Positions 41,841 to 50,909 of a stretch of 64,000 nucleotides of DNA are shown one piece after another. The stretch is from Paraburkholderia sediminicola (GTDB taxonomy: Bacteria; Pseudomonadota; Gammaproteobacteria; Burkholderiales; Burkholderiaceae): NCBI RefSeq assembly GCF_902859805.1, contig NZ_CADIKC010000007.1:248001-312000 (forward strand), given 5' to 3'. The number at the start of each line of letters is the position of its first letter. Within the stretch, counting starts at the first letter, position 1. The notes beneath the pieces were generated by a model that was given only the letters and a program-made list of their open reading frames with translations, was not told the origin of the DNA and searched no databases. A program made the translations under genes and the position numbers.

Positions 41841-42023
41841 CAGGCGCGGTCCGGCGAATCCAGCAAATTGATAGGTTTCGCGGATTCTATCTGGTGACAA
41901 AGGAACGATCTACCTCGCCACAAAAGCAAAACGCGCCGCAGGTGACAGACACCTGGCGACGCGTTCAGTACGCTTGGCGCGACCGGCCGGGTGAACCGCG
42001 GCGGTCGTGCCAGTCGACGGTAG

Positions 42024-42488
42024 TTATTCGACTTCGGCGATCATCTCGATCTCGACGCATGCGCCGAGCGGAATCTGCGCCACGCCGAACGCCGAGCGCG
42101 CATGCTTGCCGCGCTCACCAAACACATCCGCGATCAGTTCAGACGCGCCGTTCGTCACCAGATGCTGCTCGGTGAACTCGAGCGTCGAGTTGACGAGGCT
42201 CATCAGCTTGACGATGCGCGTGACGCGGTTCAGGTCGCCCACATGCGTATGCAGCGTGGCGAGCAGGTCGATCGCGATGGAGCGCGCGGCGGCCTTGCCT
42301 TCTTCAGTGGTAATGGTGGCGCCGAGCTTGCCGGCCCACACCTTGCCGTCTTTCTTCGCGATGTGGCCCGACAGGTACACCGTGTTGCCGCTTTGCGCGC
42401 TCATCACATAGGCGGCTGCCGGCGCGCCTGCGCTCGGCAGTTCGATGCCCAGTTCCTTAAGCTTGTCGTACACGTTTGATTGAGCCAT
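42024..42488 (-). CDS. RidA/YjgF-family imine deaminase-like protein
   Basis: A 154-residue protein of the YjgH-like subgroup. MAQSNVYDKLKELGIELPSA leads to VYLSGHIAKKDGKVWAGKLG, and the C-terminal FGVAQIPLGACVEIEMIAEV keeps the usual P-x-G-x-x-VE/IE line. The Arg of the active-site IGRxxR is not clearly present. RidA proteins deaminate reactive enamines/imines released by PLP enzymes. It lies 63 bases after a PLP aminotransferase gene, which fits that job. Confidence 0.9.
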   Translation of the reverse strand: MAQSNVYDKLKELGIELPSAGAPAAAYVMSAQSGNTVYLSGHIAKKDGKVWAGKLGATITTEEGKAAARSIAIDLLATLHTHVGDLNRVTRIVKLMSLVNSTLEFTEQHLVTNGASELIADVFGERGKHARSAFGVAQIPLGACVEIEMIAEVE

Positions 42489-42551
42489 GGTGCGTCCTTG
42501 GTCGGTAGTGAACAGTAGTGAAATTCGGTGGCGCGGGTGGGTCGGGACAGC

Positions 42552-43748
42552 CTAGACCTTCGCGCGGATCAGCGCCGCGAGACGCGACACGCCTTCGTCG
42601 ATCTTGGCCGGCGGCACCGTGACGAACGACAGGCGCAGCGTATTGTGCTGGGCTTCGCTCGCGAAGAACGGACCGCCCGGCACGAACGCGACATTCTGCG
42701 CGACGGCTTCTTCGAGCAGCTTCATGCTGTCGATCTGCTCGGGCAGATTCACCCATACGAACATGCCGCCTTCCGGCCGGTTCCAGCTTACGCCTTCCGG
42801 CATGTAGCGTTCGAGCGAGGCGAGCATCGCCGCGCATTGATCGCGGTAAAGCTCGCGAATGGTCGGCACGTGCGTGTCGAGGAAGCCGTCCTTGATCACT
42901 TCGTACACGATGCGTTGCGTGAAGCTCGGCGTGTGCAGATCGGTGGCCTGCTTGGCCTGCACGAGCTTGAAGATCAACTCTTCGGGCGCAATGATGTAGC
43001 CGACCCGCAGGCCCGGCGCCAGCACCTTCGAGAACGAACCGAGATGGACGATGTGATCCGGCGCCATCGACAGCATGGTGGGCAGCGGTTCACCCGCGTA
43101 ATCGAGCGCGCCGTAGGGATCGTCTTCGATCACCGGGAACGGCGCGGTCTTCGCGAACGCGGCCAATGCGCGGCGGCGTTCGACCGGCAAGCGGCGGCCC
43201 GTCGGGTTCTGGAAATTCGGTTGCGCGTACAGGAGGCGTGCGCCGGCCGTCAGTTCAGGCGTGAGCGCTTCGGGAATCAGGCCTTGCTCGTCGGTCGCCA
43301 CCTGCACGTAGCGCGGCTCGTACATCGAGAACGATTGCAGCGCGCCGAGGTAAGTCGGCGTTTCGACCAGCACGGGGCTGTCCGGGCACACCAGCACTTT
43401 GCCGAGCAGGTCGAGCGCTTGCTGCGAGCCGGTCGTGATCAGTACCTGCGAAGGACGAATCTGCGCGCCGTTCACCGAATAGCGTTGCGCAATCCATTCA
43501 CGCAGCGGCAGATAGCCTTCGGTCGCGCTGTATTGCAACGCCGCGGCGGGCGCGTCGCGCAGAATGCGGTCGGATGCTTCGCGCATGCGCTCGGCCGGGA
43601 AGGTCGCCGGCGAGGGCAGGCCGCCCGCGAACGAAATGACTTCGGGCCGCTCCGTGACCTTCAGGATCTCGCGAATCGCCGAGCTCGTGAGCTTGCGTGC
43701 GCGTTCGGACAGTTGCCACGTGGGGGCTTTCAAGTCGCTTTGGTCCAT
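42552..43748 (-). CDS. PLP-dependent aminotransferase, class I/II (LysN-like)
   Basis: A 398-residue fold-type-I enzyme. MDQSDLKAPTWQLSERARKL opens the family, FAGGLPSPATFPAERM and ATEGYLPLREWIA match 2-aminoadipate and branched/aromatic aminotransferases, NFQNPTGRRL is the domain-linking region and SFSKVLAPGLRVGYI holds the PLP Lys. The C-terminal RLSFVTVP contains the carboxylate-binding Arg. The substrate is not certain. It resembles the aminotransferase part of MocR regulators and lies near one. Confidence 0.93.
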   Translation of the reverse strand: MDQSDLKAPTWQLSERARKLTSSAIREILKVTERPEVISFAGGLPSPATFPAERMREASDRILRDAPAAALQYSATEGYLPLREWIAQRYSVNGAQIRPSQVLITTGSQQALDLLGKVLVCPDSPVLVETPTYLGALQSFSMYEPRYVQVATDEQGLIPEALTPELTAGARLLYAQPNFQNPTGRRLPVERRRALAAFAKTAPFPVIEDDPYGALDYAGEPLPTMLSMAPDHIVHLGSFSKVLAPGLRVGYIIAPEELIFKLVQAKQATDLHTPSFTQRIVYEVIKDGFLDTHVPTIRELYRDQCAAMLASLERYMPEGVSWNRPEGGMFVWVNLPEQIDSMKLLEEAVAQNVAFVPGGPFFASEAQHNTLRLSFVTVPPAKIDEGVSRLAALIRAKV

Positions 43749-43823
43749 GGTCTCCTCTGCTGGTATCTCTGGAACCGGTCAAAACTTCCATTATCGCGCG
43801 AGTTGAGGCCCCGCGCGCGCTGC

Positions 43824-44513
43824 TTATTTAAGGGTCCGTAGACCCTCGGGTGTTTCAAATTCGGCGACGAGCGCTGGCGCGCCGTCCGCAGGTTCGAGTG
43901 CGATCAGGTGCGCGGCGCCTAGCCAATGCAATTGCGCGGCGATCGTGTCGGTCTGCGGATGTACTGCTTTCAAAGCTTTCAGAGCGATGCCCGTTTCCGG
44001 CAGGACCGCCGACGGATGCCGCGGCGTATCCCACTGGATCAGCGTCGGCAGCACACCGTCGCCGGCGCCTTGCCACGCGGGGAAGGCGCCATCGTCAGGC
44101 ACCGACAGACCCCACGTGAAATCGCCGCGCGTCATCGGCACGATCGGTGCAATGCGCTGCGGATACTGGGTCTGCCATGCCGTAAGCTGCTTCGGCCGTT
44201 CGACTCGGGCAACCCAGTGCGACAGGTACGGGCCTTTTTCGAGCCGGGCTTGCGTCGCCGGGTCGTCGAGGGCGAACAGGCGGGCGCGAGGCGCGGCGCC
44301 ATCTGCCGGTTCCGCCGCCTGCGGGTCGATTGCGATCACCTCCAGATACACGCCGCCCCACAGATTCAGCAGACGATTGTGCGTGCGCATCAACGGGTGC
44401 GCGCCGCCGCCGGCCGGTGCGACGCCGAGCGTGTCGGCAACGTACTGCGTGCCCTCGTCGAGGGTACGGGCGGAAATCACGAGATGATCGAGACGGAGCG
44501 AATGGGCAGTCAT
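43824..44513 (-). CDS. VOC-superfamily protein (glyoxalase-like)
   Basis: A 229-residue protein. The start MTAHSLRLDHLVISARTLDE has the His of the first VOC metal ligand in a DHLVI strand, and NLWGGVYLEVIAIDP contains a Glu ligand. The second half contains ALKAVHPQTDTI and VAEFETPEGLRTL. It fits the glyoxalase_3 type. Substrate unknown. It is the first gene of the leftward run (75 bases before the aminotransferase) and divergent from the MocR gene, so it is a probable target of that regulator. Confidence 0.85.
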   Translation of the reverse strand: MTAHSLRLDHLVISARTLDEGTQYVADTLGVAPAGGGAHPLMRTHNRLLNLWGGVYLEVIAIDPQAAEPADGAAPRARLFALDDPATQARLEKGPYLSHWVARVERPKQLTAWQTQYPQRIAPIVPMTRGDFTWGLSVPDDGAFPAWQGAGDGVLPTLIQWDTPRHPSAVLPETGIALKALKAVHPQTDTIAAQLHWLGAAHLIALEPADGAPALVAEFETPEGLRTLK

Positions 44514-44704
44514 GGCGGATCAGGAAAACGGTTTCTGCGGTAAGCCGGAACGCGCGCCGGGTGCGGCAGCAGCGTTGCCGGGGTCGTAAGCATAACCGTT
44601 TGCCGGGTCGGCGGGCCAGGCGGATGGCGTTTGGGCGGGTCTTGCCCGAGGTCGCTCGTGAGCGGCGGGATGCAACCTGCGCCGCTTCATCATCCGTTGC
44701 TTAT

Positions 44705-44779
44705 CTTAAATGTAGCCTTAAATGTAGCGGCGGCGACCGGCACAGTAACGGTACAATCGACTCGATACCGTTCGGTACA
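44705..44779. promoter_or_regulatory. Tandem and direct repeats in the MocR/VOC divergent promoter
   Basis: CTTAAATGTAGC is repeated in tandem at 44705-44716 and 44717-44728. CGGTACA occurs at 44749-44755 and 44773-44779, 24 bases apart, the second overlapping the palindrome TACCG-TT-CGGTA (44766-44777). MocR proteins often bind spaced direct repeats that control themselves and a divergent gene, so CGGTACA is the best operator candidate. The 12-base tandem lies at the VOC-gene side. Confidence 0.6.
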
Positions 44780-44792
44780 GTTGGAGCCCGTC

Positions 44793-46247
44793 ATGTCCGT
44801 CCCGCTTACCCAGATTCCCACGCCTCACGATACGACGTCGCTGACGCTGGTCGAGCAGCTCGTCCAGTGGGCGCGCCGCCGCATCGAGGAGCGTGTGTTC
44901 CGTCCCGGCATGCGCATGCCATCGATCCGCAAGCTGGCGCTGGACAAGGGCATATCGCGCTTCACCGTGGTCGAGGCGTATGAGCGGCTGGTGGCGCAGG
45001 GCTACCTTGAATCGCGGCGCGGCTCCGGCTTCTATGTGCGCGAACGATTGGGCGCCGTGCCGACGGCTGAGATCCGCACGATCGCCGCAGCGGCGCCCGC
45101 GCCGGCCACGATCGACGTCGTCTGGCTGCTGCGCAACATGTTGCATACGGGCGCGCGCCCCGAGCGCAGTCCGGGCCTCGGCTACTTGCCGGGCCGCTGG
45201 CTCGACGGCGATCTGATCACCAATGCGTTGCGCACGCTGGGCCGGCAAAGCGGCGCGCAGATGCTCGGCATCGGCACGCCGCAAGGCTTTTTGCCGCTGC
45301 GCCAGCAGTTGCAAACGCGCCTGGAGGAGCTGGAAATCGGCGCTTCGCCGGATCAGATCGTGATGGTCTCGGGCATCACTCAGGCGATCGATCTGATTTC
45401 GCGGATCTACGTGAAGCCGGGCGATGCGGTGATCGTCGGCGATCCGGCCTGGTTCCAGATGTTCGGGCGCTTCGCGTCGCAGGGCGCGCGGCTGGTCGGC
45501 ATGCCGTACACGCCGGATGGGCCGGACCTCGACGCGCTCGAGTCGCTGGTCGAGACCTGGCGGCCGAAAATGCTGGTGATCAATTCGGTGCTGCAGAATC
45601 CCACCGGCACCTCGCTCACGGCCGCGCAGGCGTTCCGCATTCTGCGGCTCGCCGAGGCCTACGATTTCATCGTCGTCGAAGACGATATTTACGGCGATCT
45701 GTGCCCGCCGAGCTATCCGGGCACGCGTCTCGCGAGCCTCGACCAGTTGAAGCGCGTGATCTACCTGGGCAGCTTTTCAAAGACGCTCGCGCCCAATCTG
45801 CGCGTGGGGTTTATCGCCAGTGCGCCGGAGGTGGCCACGGCCGTCAGCGATCAGAAAATGCTGGTCGGCATGACGAGCCCCGAATTGAACGAGCGCGTGC
45901 TCTACAAGATTCTCACTGAGGGCCACTACCGCCGGCACGTCGAGCGGCTGCGTGCGCGGCTCGACGGCGTGCGCGAAAAATCGGTGCGGATGCTCGAAAA
46001 GACCGGCATGAAGCTGTTTCTGACGCCTGCGGCGGGCATGTTCCTGTGGGCCGACACCGGCGTCGATGCGAGCGCGCTCGCGGCCGCCGGCCACGAAGAA
46101 GGCTTTCTGCTGACGCCTGGCAGTCTGTTTTCTCCGCTGCAATCCCCCACCACGTGGATGCGCTTTAACATCGCCAACTGCGGCGATCCCGAGCTGTCGA
46201 CGTTCCTGTGCCGCTATCTGGACAGCGTCGCGCGGCGCGCCTCTTGA
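44793..46247 (+). CDS. MocR-type regulator (GntR HTH fused to aminotransferase)
   Basis: A 484-residue regulator. The winged HTH (about 15-90) reads VEQLVQWARRRIEERVFRPG, PSIRKLALDKGISRFTVVEA and YLESRRGSGFYV. The rest (about 110-480) is an aminotransferase fold with PLP Lys in GSFSKTLAPNLRVGF and NPTGTSLTAAQA. MocR proteins sense PLP or PLP adducts. The start at 44793 follows TTGGAG. It is divergent from VOC, aminotransferase, RidA and PhzF genes and may regulate them through the CGGTACA repeats. Confidence 0.93.
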   Translation: MSVPLTQIPTPHDTTSLTLVEQLVQWARRRIEERVFRPGMRMPSIRKLALDKGISRFTVVEAYERLVAQGYLESRRGSGFYVRERLGAVPTAEIRTIAAAAPAPATIDVVWLLRNMLHTGARPERSPGLGYLPGRWLDGDLITNALRTLGRQSGAQMLGIGTPQGFLPLRQQLQTRLEELEIGASPDQIVMVSGITQAIDLISRIYVKPGDAVIVGDPAWFQMFGRFASQGARLVGMPYTPDGPDLDALESLVETWRPKMLVINSVLQNPTGTSLTAAQAFRILRLAEAYDFIVVEDDIYGDLCPPSYPGTRLASLDQLKRVIYLGSFSKTLAPNLRVGFIASAPEVATAVSDQKMLVGMTSPELNERVLYKILTEGHYRRHVERLRARLDGVREKSVRMLEKTGMKLFLTPAAGMFLWADTGVDASALAAAGHEEGFLLTPGSLFSPLQSPTTWMRFNIANCGDPELSTFLCRYLDSVARRAS

Positions 46248-46404
46248 AACCGCGCCGGCCTGCCCCAACTTAGCGGCGACACGGCAATCCGGCCATCCGG
46301 CGGCACGGTCCCGGCGATCCCAGCGGCCTAGCCGGCCCAAGCGGCTCGCGGCCGTGCGCCACGCCTGACTAGAACCCCATTCGTAACAGAGAGGAAGTCC
46401 GACC

Positions 46405-48303
46405 ATGGCACAAGAAACCATGAGCTTTCAGGCAGAAGTTAAACAACTTCTGCACCTGATGATCCATTCGCTGTACAGCAACAAGGAAATCTTTCTGCGC
46501 GAGCTGATTTCGAACGCGTCCGACGCGGCCGACAAGCTGCGCTTCGAAGCGATCGAAAACAGCGCGCTGTACGAAAACGATCCGAATCTGCGGATTCGCG
46601 TGTCGTACGACAAGGCCGCCCGCACGATCACGCTCGACGACAACGGCATCGGCATGAGCCGTGACGAAGCGATCGCCAACCTCGGCACGATCGCGCGCTC
46701 GGGCACCAAGGAATTCTTCGGCAAGCTCTCCGGCGACCAGCAGAAAGATGCGGCGCTGATCGGCCAGTTCGGCGTGGGCTTTTACTCGGGCTTCATCGTC
46801 GCGGACAGGATCACGGTCGAAACGCGCCGCGCTGGTCTGCCGGCCTCGGAAGGCGTGCGCTGGGAAAGCGCGGGCGAGGGCGATTTCGCGGTGGAGCAGA
46901 TCGAACGCGCCGCGCGCGGCACGACCATCACGCTGCATCTGCGTGCCGATGAAGACGAGCTGCTGTCGTCGCATCGTCTGAAGTCCATCATCCAGAAGTA
47001 CTCGGATCACGTCGCGCTGCCGATCCTGATGGCGAAGGAAGAGTGGGACGCCGAAAAGAGCGAGATGGTCACGAAGGACGAGGACGAGACCGTCAACCAG
47101 GCGAGCGCGCTGTGGACCCGTTCGAAGAACGACATCACCGAGGAACAGTACAAGCAGTTCTACCAGCATCTCTCGCACGATCATCAGGATCCGCTGACGT
47201 GGACGCATAACCGCGTGGAAGGCCGCAGCGAATACACGCAACTGCTGTATGTGCCGACGCACGCGCCGTTCGACATGTTCAACCGGGATCATCGCGCCGG
47301 TCTGAAGCTGTACGTGAAGCGCGTGTTCATCATGGACGACGCCGAGCAATTGCTGCCGGGTTATCTGCGGTTCGTGAAGGGCGTGGTCGATTCGGCTGAT
47401 CTGCCGTTGAACGTGTCGCGCGAAATCCTGCAGGAAAGCCGCGACGTGAAGGCGATCCGCGAAGGCGTGACCAAGCGTTCGCTGTCGATGCTCGAAGAAC
47501 TGGCGAACTCGGAGAACGGCGCCAATAAGGAAAAGTACGCCGGCTTCTGGAAGGAGTTCGGTCAGGTGCTGAAAGAAGGCATCGGCGAAGACTTCGCCAA
47601 TCGCGAGCGTATCGCGAAGCTGGTGCGTTTCGCGTCGACGCATACGGAATCGCCGGAGCAAAACGTCTCGCTCGCCGATTACGTCGCGCGGATGAAGCCC
47701 GAGCAAACGAAGATCTACTACGTGACCGCCGACACCTGGCAGGCCGCGACCCACAGCCCGCATCTCGAAGTGTTCCGCAAGAAGGGCGTGGAAGTCCTGC
47801 TGCTGACCGATCGCGTTGATGAATGGATGCTGTCGTTCCTGAACGAATTCGACGGCAAGCCGCTGCAAAGCGTTGCGCGCGGCGATCTCGATCTGGGTGC
47901 GCTGAATGACGAAGAAAAGCAGGCGCAGGAAAAGGTCGGCGAAGAGTTCAAGCCGCTCGTCGACAAGATGAAAGAAGCGCTGAAGGACAAGGCCAAGGAC
48001 GTGCGCCTGACGTTCCGCCTGACCGATTCGCCGTCCTGCCTCGTGGCGGACGATGGCGAAATGAGCGGCTATCTGCAACGTATGCTGAAGGCAGCGGGTC
48101 AGGAAGCGCCGTCGTTCCACCCGATTCTCGAAGTGAATCCGGAGCATGCGCTGGTGAAGGGATTGCATGCGGACAGCGCGAATTTCGACGACTGGTGTCA
48201 TCTGTTGTTCGATCAGGCTTTGCTTGCTGAAGGTGGCGCGCTGGAAGATCCGGCCAGCTTCGTGAAGCGTACCAACGCGTTGTTGCTGGCGCGTGCGAGT
48301 TGA
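46405..48303 (+). CDS. htpG: Molecular chaperone HtpG (Hsp90)
   Basis: A 632-residue Hsp90. The N-terminal ATPase domain has NASDAADKLRFEA, LDDNGIGM, GTIARSGTKEF and IGQFGVGFYSGFIVA. The middle domain (about 230-500) and the C-terminal dimerisation domain end ALLLARAS; no MEEVD is expected in bacteria. Length is normal. AGAGAGGAAG precedes the ATG at a distance. A strong terminator follows at 48359-48387. Heat-shock promoter elements were not searched in detail. Confidence 0.96.
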   Translation: MAQETMSFQAEVKQLLHLMIHSLYSNKEIFLRELISNASDAADKLRFEAIENSALYENDPNLRIRVSYDKAARTITLDDNGIGMSRDEAIANLGTIARSGTKEFFGKLSGDQQKDAALIGQFGVGFYSGFIVADRITVETRRAGLPASEGVRWESAGEGDFAVEQIERAARGTTITLHLRADEDELLSSHRLKSIIQKYSDHVALPILMAKEEWDAEKSEMVTKDEDETVNQASALWTRSKNDITEEQYKQFYQHLSHDHQDPLTWTHNRVEGRSEYTQLLYVPTHAPFDMFNRDHRAGLKLYVKRVFIMDDAEQLLPGYLRFVKGVVDSADLPLNVSREILQESRDVKAIREGVTKRSLSMLEELANSENGANKEKYAGFWKEFGQVLKEGIGEDFANRERIAKLVRFASTHTESPEQNVSLADYVARMKPEQTKIYYVTADTWQAATHSPHLEVFRKKGVEVLLLTDRVDEWMLSFLNEFDGKPLQSVARGDLDLGALNDEEKQAQEKVGEEFKPLVDKMKEALKDKAKDVRLTFRLTDSPSCLVADDGEMSGYLQRMLKAAGQEAPSFHPILEVNPEHALVKGLHADSANFDDWCHLLFDQALLAEGGALEDPASFVKRTNALLLARAS

Positions 48304-48358
48304 GTTTTCAGGTTTGAATTGAGCCCGGATCGGCGTTGTTTTGACGCTCGTGATTGAA

Positions 48359-48387
48359 AAATGCGCTGCCTTGGCAGCGCATTTTTT
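48359..48387 (+). terminator. Terminator of htpG
   Basis: AATGCGCTGCC (48360-48370) pairs with GGCAGCGCATT (48373-48383) and is followed by TTTTT. Confidence 0.9.
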
Positions 48388-48445
48388 TCGTCTGTTTTTC
48401 CGGCACCGGTTTTGCGCCAGTGCTCAGGCGGGCAGCGGTGAAATC

Positions 48446-48715
48446 TTAGTGCGCGGGCGCCTGGCCATGCGAATGCCGCACTTGCGATAGCACGGAGCCG
48501 GCGAGTTCCTTTGCCTCCAGGCACGAGAGATGATTGGCCAACACTTTCGCCGCGAGACTGCCGATCGCCGCGCTGGTCTGTTTCGATGTGTGATGTTGCG
48601 CGAGCGCTGAACCGGCAAGTTCCTTTTCCAGATGCAAGGCACCCGGGCGCCGTAGGACGACCGCCGCCAGATGAGCAATGCGGTCAGAAGTTTCTTTTGA
48701 GTTCGTAGTAGTCAA
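48446..48715 (-). CDS. Small protein with an internal duplication, TTG start
   Basis: An 89-residue protein. No ATG is available at its front; TTG at 48715 follows AGGAG at a normal distance and starts TTTNSKETSDRIAHLAAVVL. Two segments are alike: LAAVVL..LEKELAGSALAQ and LAAKVL..EAKELAGSVLSQ, about 35 residues apart, so the protein is a tandem repeat of one helical unit. No TM, signal or known domain. Convergent to htpG with its end near the terminator. Confidence 0.65.
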   Translation of the reverse strand: MTTTNSKETSDRIAHLAAVVLRRPGALHLEKELAGSALAQHHTSKQTSAAIGSLAAKVLANHLSCLEAKELAGSVLSQVRHSHGQAPAH

Positions 48716-48987
48716 GCCTTTGCTCCTGTGTGTTTGTTGTCGATCCGGACGATTTCGCGAGTCGTTAAAAATCGACCGGAAAATAATTATGGTTAACTAA
48801 CCAAATATATTCAACAACACTATATTGAGATTGATTTGTGAGATGTGAAAGCGTGCTTTTGTCTTATGCTGGCGCGATCGAAATTCGGATGCGTATGGGG
48901 ATTATCGAGAATCTCTAAGCCATTTATGCACCGAGTCTTATTTCTGCGATTGCACGTTCCTGCGTCGCGACAACGCTCTGTATTCCT
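48716..48987. other. AT-rich promoter region with GGTTA-AC-TAACC palindrome
   Basis: The 48776-48840 part is the AT-richest patch in the neighbourhood. It contains GGTTAACTAACC (48791-48802), a hyphenated palindrome. It serves the small leftward gene and the rightward TPR gene. A possible target of a silencing or regulatory protein. Confidence 0.4.
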
Positions 48988-50778
48988 ATGTCCGATTCCA
49001 CCTTGGTGAAACCCGCCGATCCTGTTTTCATTCTGTGGTCGATCTTGCGCGAGCAAGGTTTCAGCGCCGCTGAACGACGAGTCCGTGAACTCGTCGCAGA
49101 GGGTCTCACGCCGCAATGGCACGCAGATCTGTGCGCGAGTGCTGGGCGGTTCGAAGCGGCGTATCACAGTGCATCGCTGGCGCAGACGGTAGCGAATGGC
49201 GCGCGTTACGCCCGACTGGCGCTGTTCGCCGACGCGCTCGGCCGCGCTGACGCCGCGCAGCACAACAGCGAATTGGCGGTAACCGCCCAACCGTCGGCGG
49301 CGACGCTCGACTGGATCGTCTGGTTGATCGATCGCTGCGGCGCGCATTCGGCGGCGGCACACATGTTGCGCGCCTATGAGCAACATGAGCCACAGGATGC
49401 CCGCGCCCCCTGGTGGCTGGCGATTACGCTTGGCGAGTCGCCGGATGCGAGCGCGCGAGCGGAGCGCCGCGCCGCGCTGTGGCGAGCCTATGCGCTCGAT
49501 CCGGTGATCCACCCCGCGTTACCGTTACAGCTCGTACTAGCGTTTCGTGAGATCCGCGATTGGCCCAAGGTCGAACGCGTTTGTCGTGAGGTGCTGAGAC
49601 GCCATCCTGCCGATGCGGAAATCGCCTGGCAACTGAGTCATGCGCAGTGGCAGTGCAACGACGCCGCCGCGGCCGAGGCAACCATGTGCGCTGTCAATGC
49701 AGCCGCGCCAGGCAATGCCCACGTGTTGGGTGCGATCGGCATGTATCTGGCCGAACAGGCGCGTTTTGCAGAAAGCGAAGCGGCGCTGCATGCAGCGCTC
49801 GCGCTCGACCCTGCCGCATCGCAGGCGGCCGTTGATCTGGCCGATCTGAAGTTGCGGCGCGGCGACTGGTCGAGCGCGTGGCCGCACTTCGCGGCGCGTC
49901 TGACGCGCGACGATCGCGAGCCTAACAACGTCGTGACGGTAATGGAACGGCTGTGTCCGCGCTGGCAGGGTCAACTGTTGGCTGGCAAGACCTTGATCGT
50001 GCACAGCGAACAGGGCAACGGCGACGATATTCAGATGGTGCGCTTTGTGCACGAACTGGCGGCGCGCGTACGCGACGAAGGCGGTCGGCTGGTGCTCGCG
50101 GTGCGCAAGGCGCTACAACCGCTGTTCGCGCGCTTTTACGCAGATTGCGTGTCTATCGAGGACGGACCGCTCGGCAAGCCTCACTTCGGGCTGCCGATCA
50201 TGAGCGTTCCGTCGGTGCTTGACTTGCTGCCTGACCAGGTGCGCGGCGGTGCCTACCTGACTGCCGATGCCAGCCGCGTGGCGGCATGGCGGGAGCGGAT
50301 CAACGCATGGGGTGGGGAGGCAGCGCGATTGCATATCGGCCTTGTTTGGTCCGGCAGTCCGACGCATCGCCGCGACGCGAAGCGGTCGATTCCGCTTGCG
50401 ATGCTGGCGCCAGTTCTCGCGCTACCCAAGATCGTGTTCCATCCGCTGACGCCGGGCCGTGATGCCGATGTGGCCGCGCTGAGCGGCGAGGGGTATCGCG
50501 TGTGCGATCTGACTGCGCACTATCAGGCCGGTTTCGACGACGTGGCCGCGCACGTGAGCGCGCTCGATGCGGTACTCACCATCGACAGTGCGCCTTTGCA
50601 TCTGGGCGGCGCGTTGGGGCGCCCGGTGCTGGCGATGCTCGATCACGTGTCGCATTGGGCGTGGGGTAATGAAGAGACGCAACCGTGGTACGACTCGGTT
50701 GATCTGTTCCGGCAATCGCAACCGCGTGCGTGGGAGCCGGTAGTCGAGCGCGTGGTGGCTCGTCTGCTGGCGATGTAA
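48988..50778 (+). CDS. TPR protein with C-terminal glycosyltransferase-like domain
   Basis: A 596-residue protein. Residues about 30-300 form several TPR-like helix pairs, such as NSELAVTAQPSAATLDWIVW and VNAAAPGNAHVLGAIGMYLA with ESEAALHAALALDPAASQAA. The C-terminal domain (about 320-590) contains GKTLIVHSEQGNGDDIQMVR, HIGLVWSGSPTHRRD, and DAVLTIDSAPLHLGGALG, a GT-B (GT9/GT41-like) nucleotide-sugar site. Such proteins are annotated as tetratricopeptide glycosyltransferases, often for surface or flagellar glycosylation. Target not known. Confidence 0.85.
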   Translation: MSDSTLVKPADPVFILWSILREQGFSAAERRVRELVAEGLTPQWHADLCASAGRFEAAYHSASLAQTVANGARYARLALFADALGRADAAQHNSELAVTAQPSAATLDWIVWLIDRCGAHSAAAHMLRAYEQHEPQDARAPWWLAITLGESPDASARAERRAALWRAYALDPVIHPALPLQLVLAFREIRDWPKVERVCREVLRRHPADAEIAWQLSHAQWQCNDAAAAEATMCAVNAAAPGNAHVLGAIGMYLAEQARFAESEAALHAALALDPAASQAAVDLADLKLRRGDWSSAWPHFAARLTRDDREPNNVVTVMERLCPRWQGQLLAGKTLIVHSEQGNGDDIQMVRFVHELAARVRDEGGRLVLAVRKALQPLFARFYADCVSIEDGPLGKPHFGLPIMSVPSVLDLLPDQVRGGAYLTADASRVAAWRERINAWGGEAARLHIGLVWSGSPTHRRDAKRSIPLAMLAPVLALPKIVFHPLTPGRDADVAALSGEGYRVCDLTAHYQAGFDDVAAHVSALDAVLTIDSAPLHLGGALGRPVLAMLDHVSHWAWGNEETQPWYDSVDLFRQSQPRAWEPVVERVVARLLAM

Positions 50779-50852
50779 GCGCGCCGTCGTTGTTCGCGCG
50801 AATCGCGCGCAACCTGGAAAATCGCGTCGACAGGAACAAGAGCGCGCACGTA

Positions 50853-50879
50853 GAAACGCCCGCATGACGCGGGCGTTTC
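50853..50879. terminator. Bidirectional terminator
   Basis: GAAACGCCCGC (50853-50863) pairs with GCGGGCGTTTC (50869-50879) between the convergent ends of the TPR gene and the OmpA-like gene. Confidence 0.75.
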
Positions 50880-50909
50880 CTTGCGAACCTCACATCAGAT
50901 GCCGAACAC

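Noticed and set aside
46369..48201. A 610-codon open frame antisense to htpG
   Set aside because: Shadow of htpG, with no independent support.
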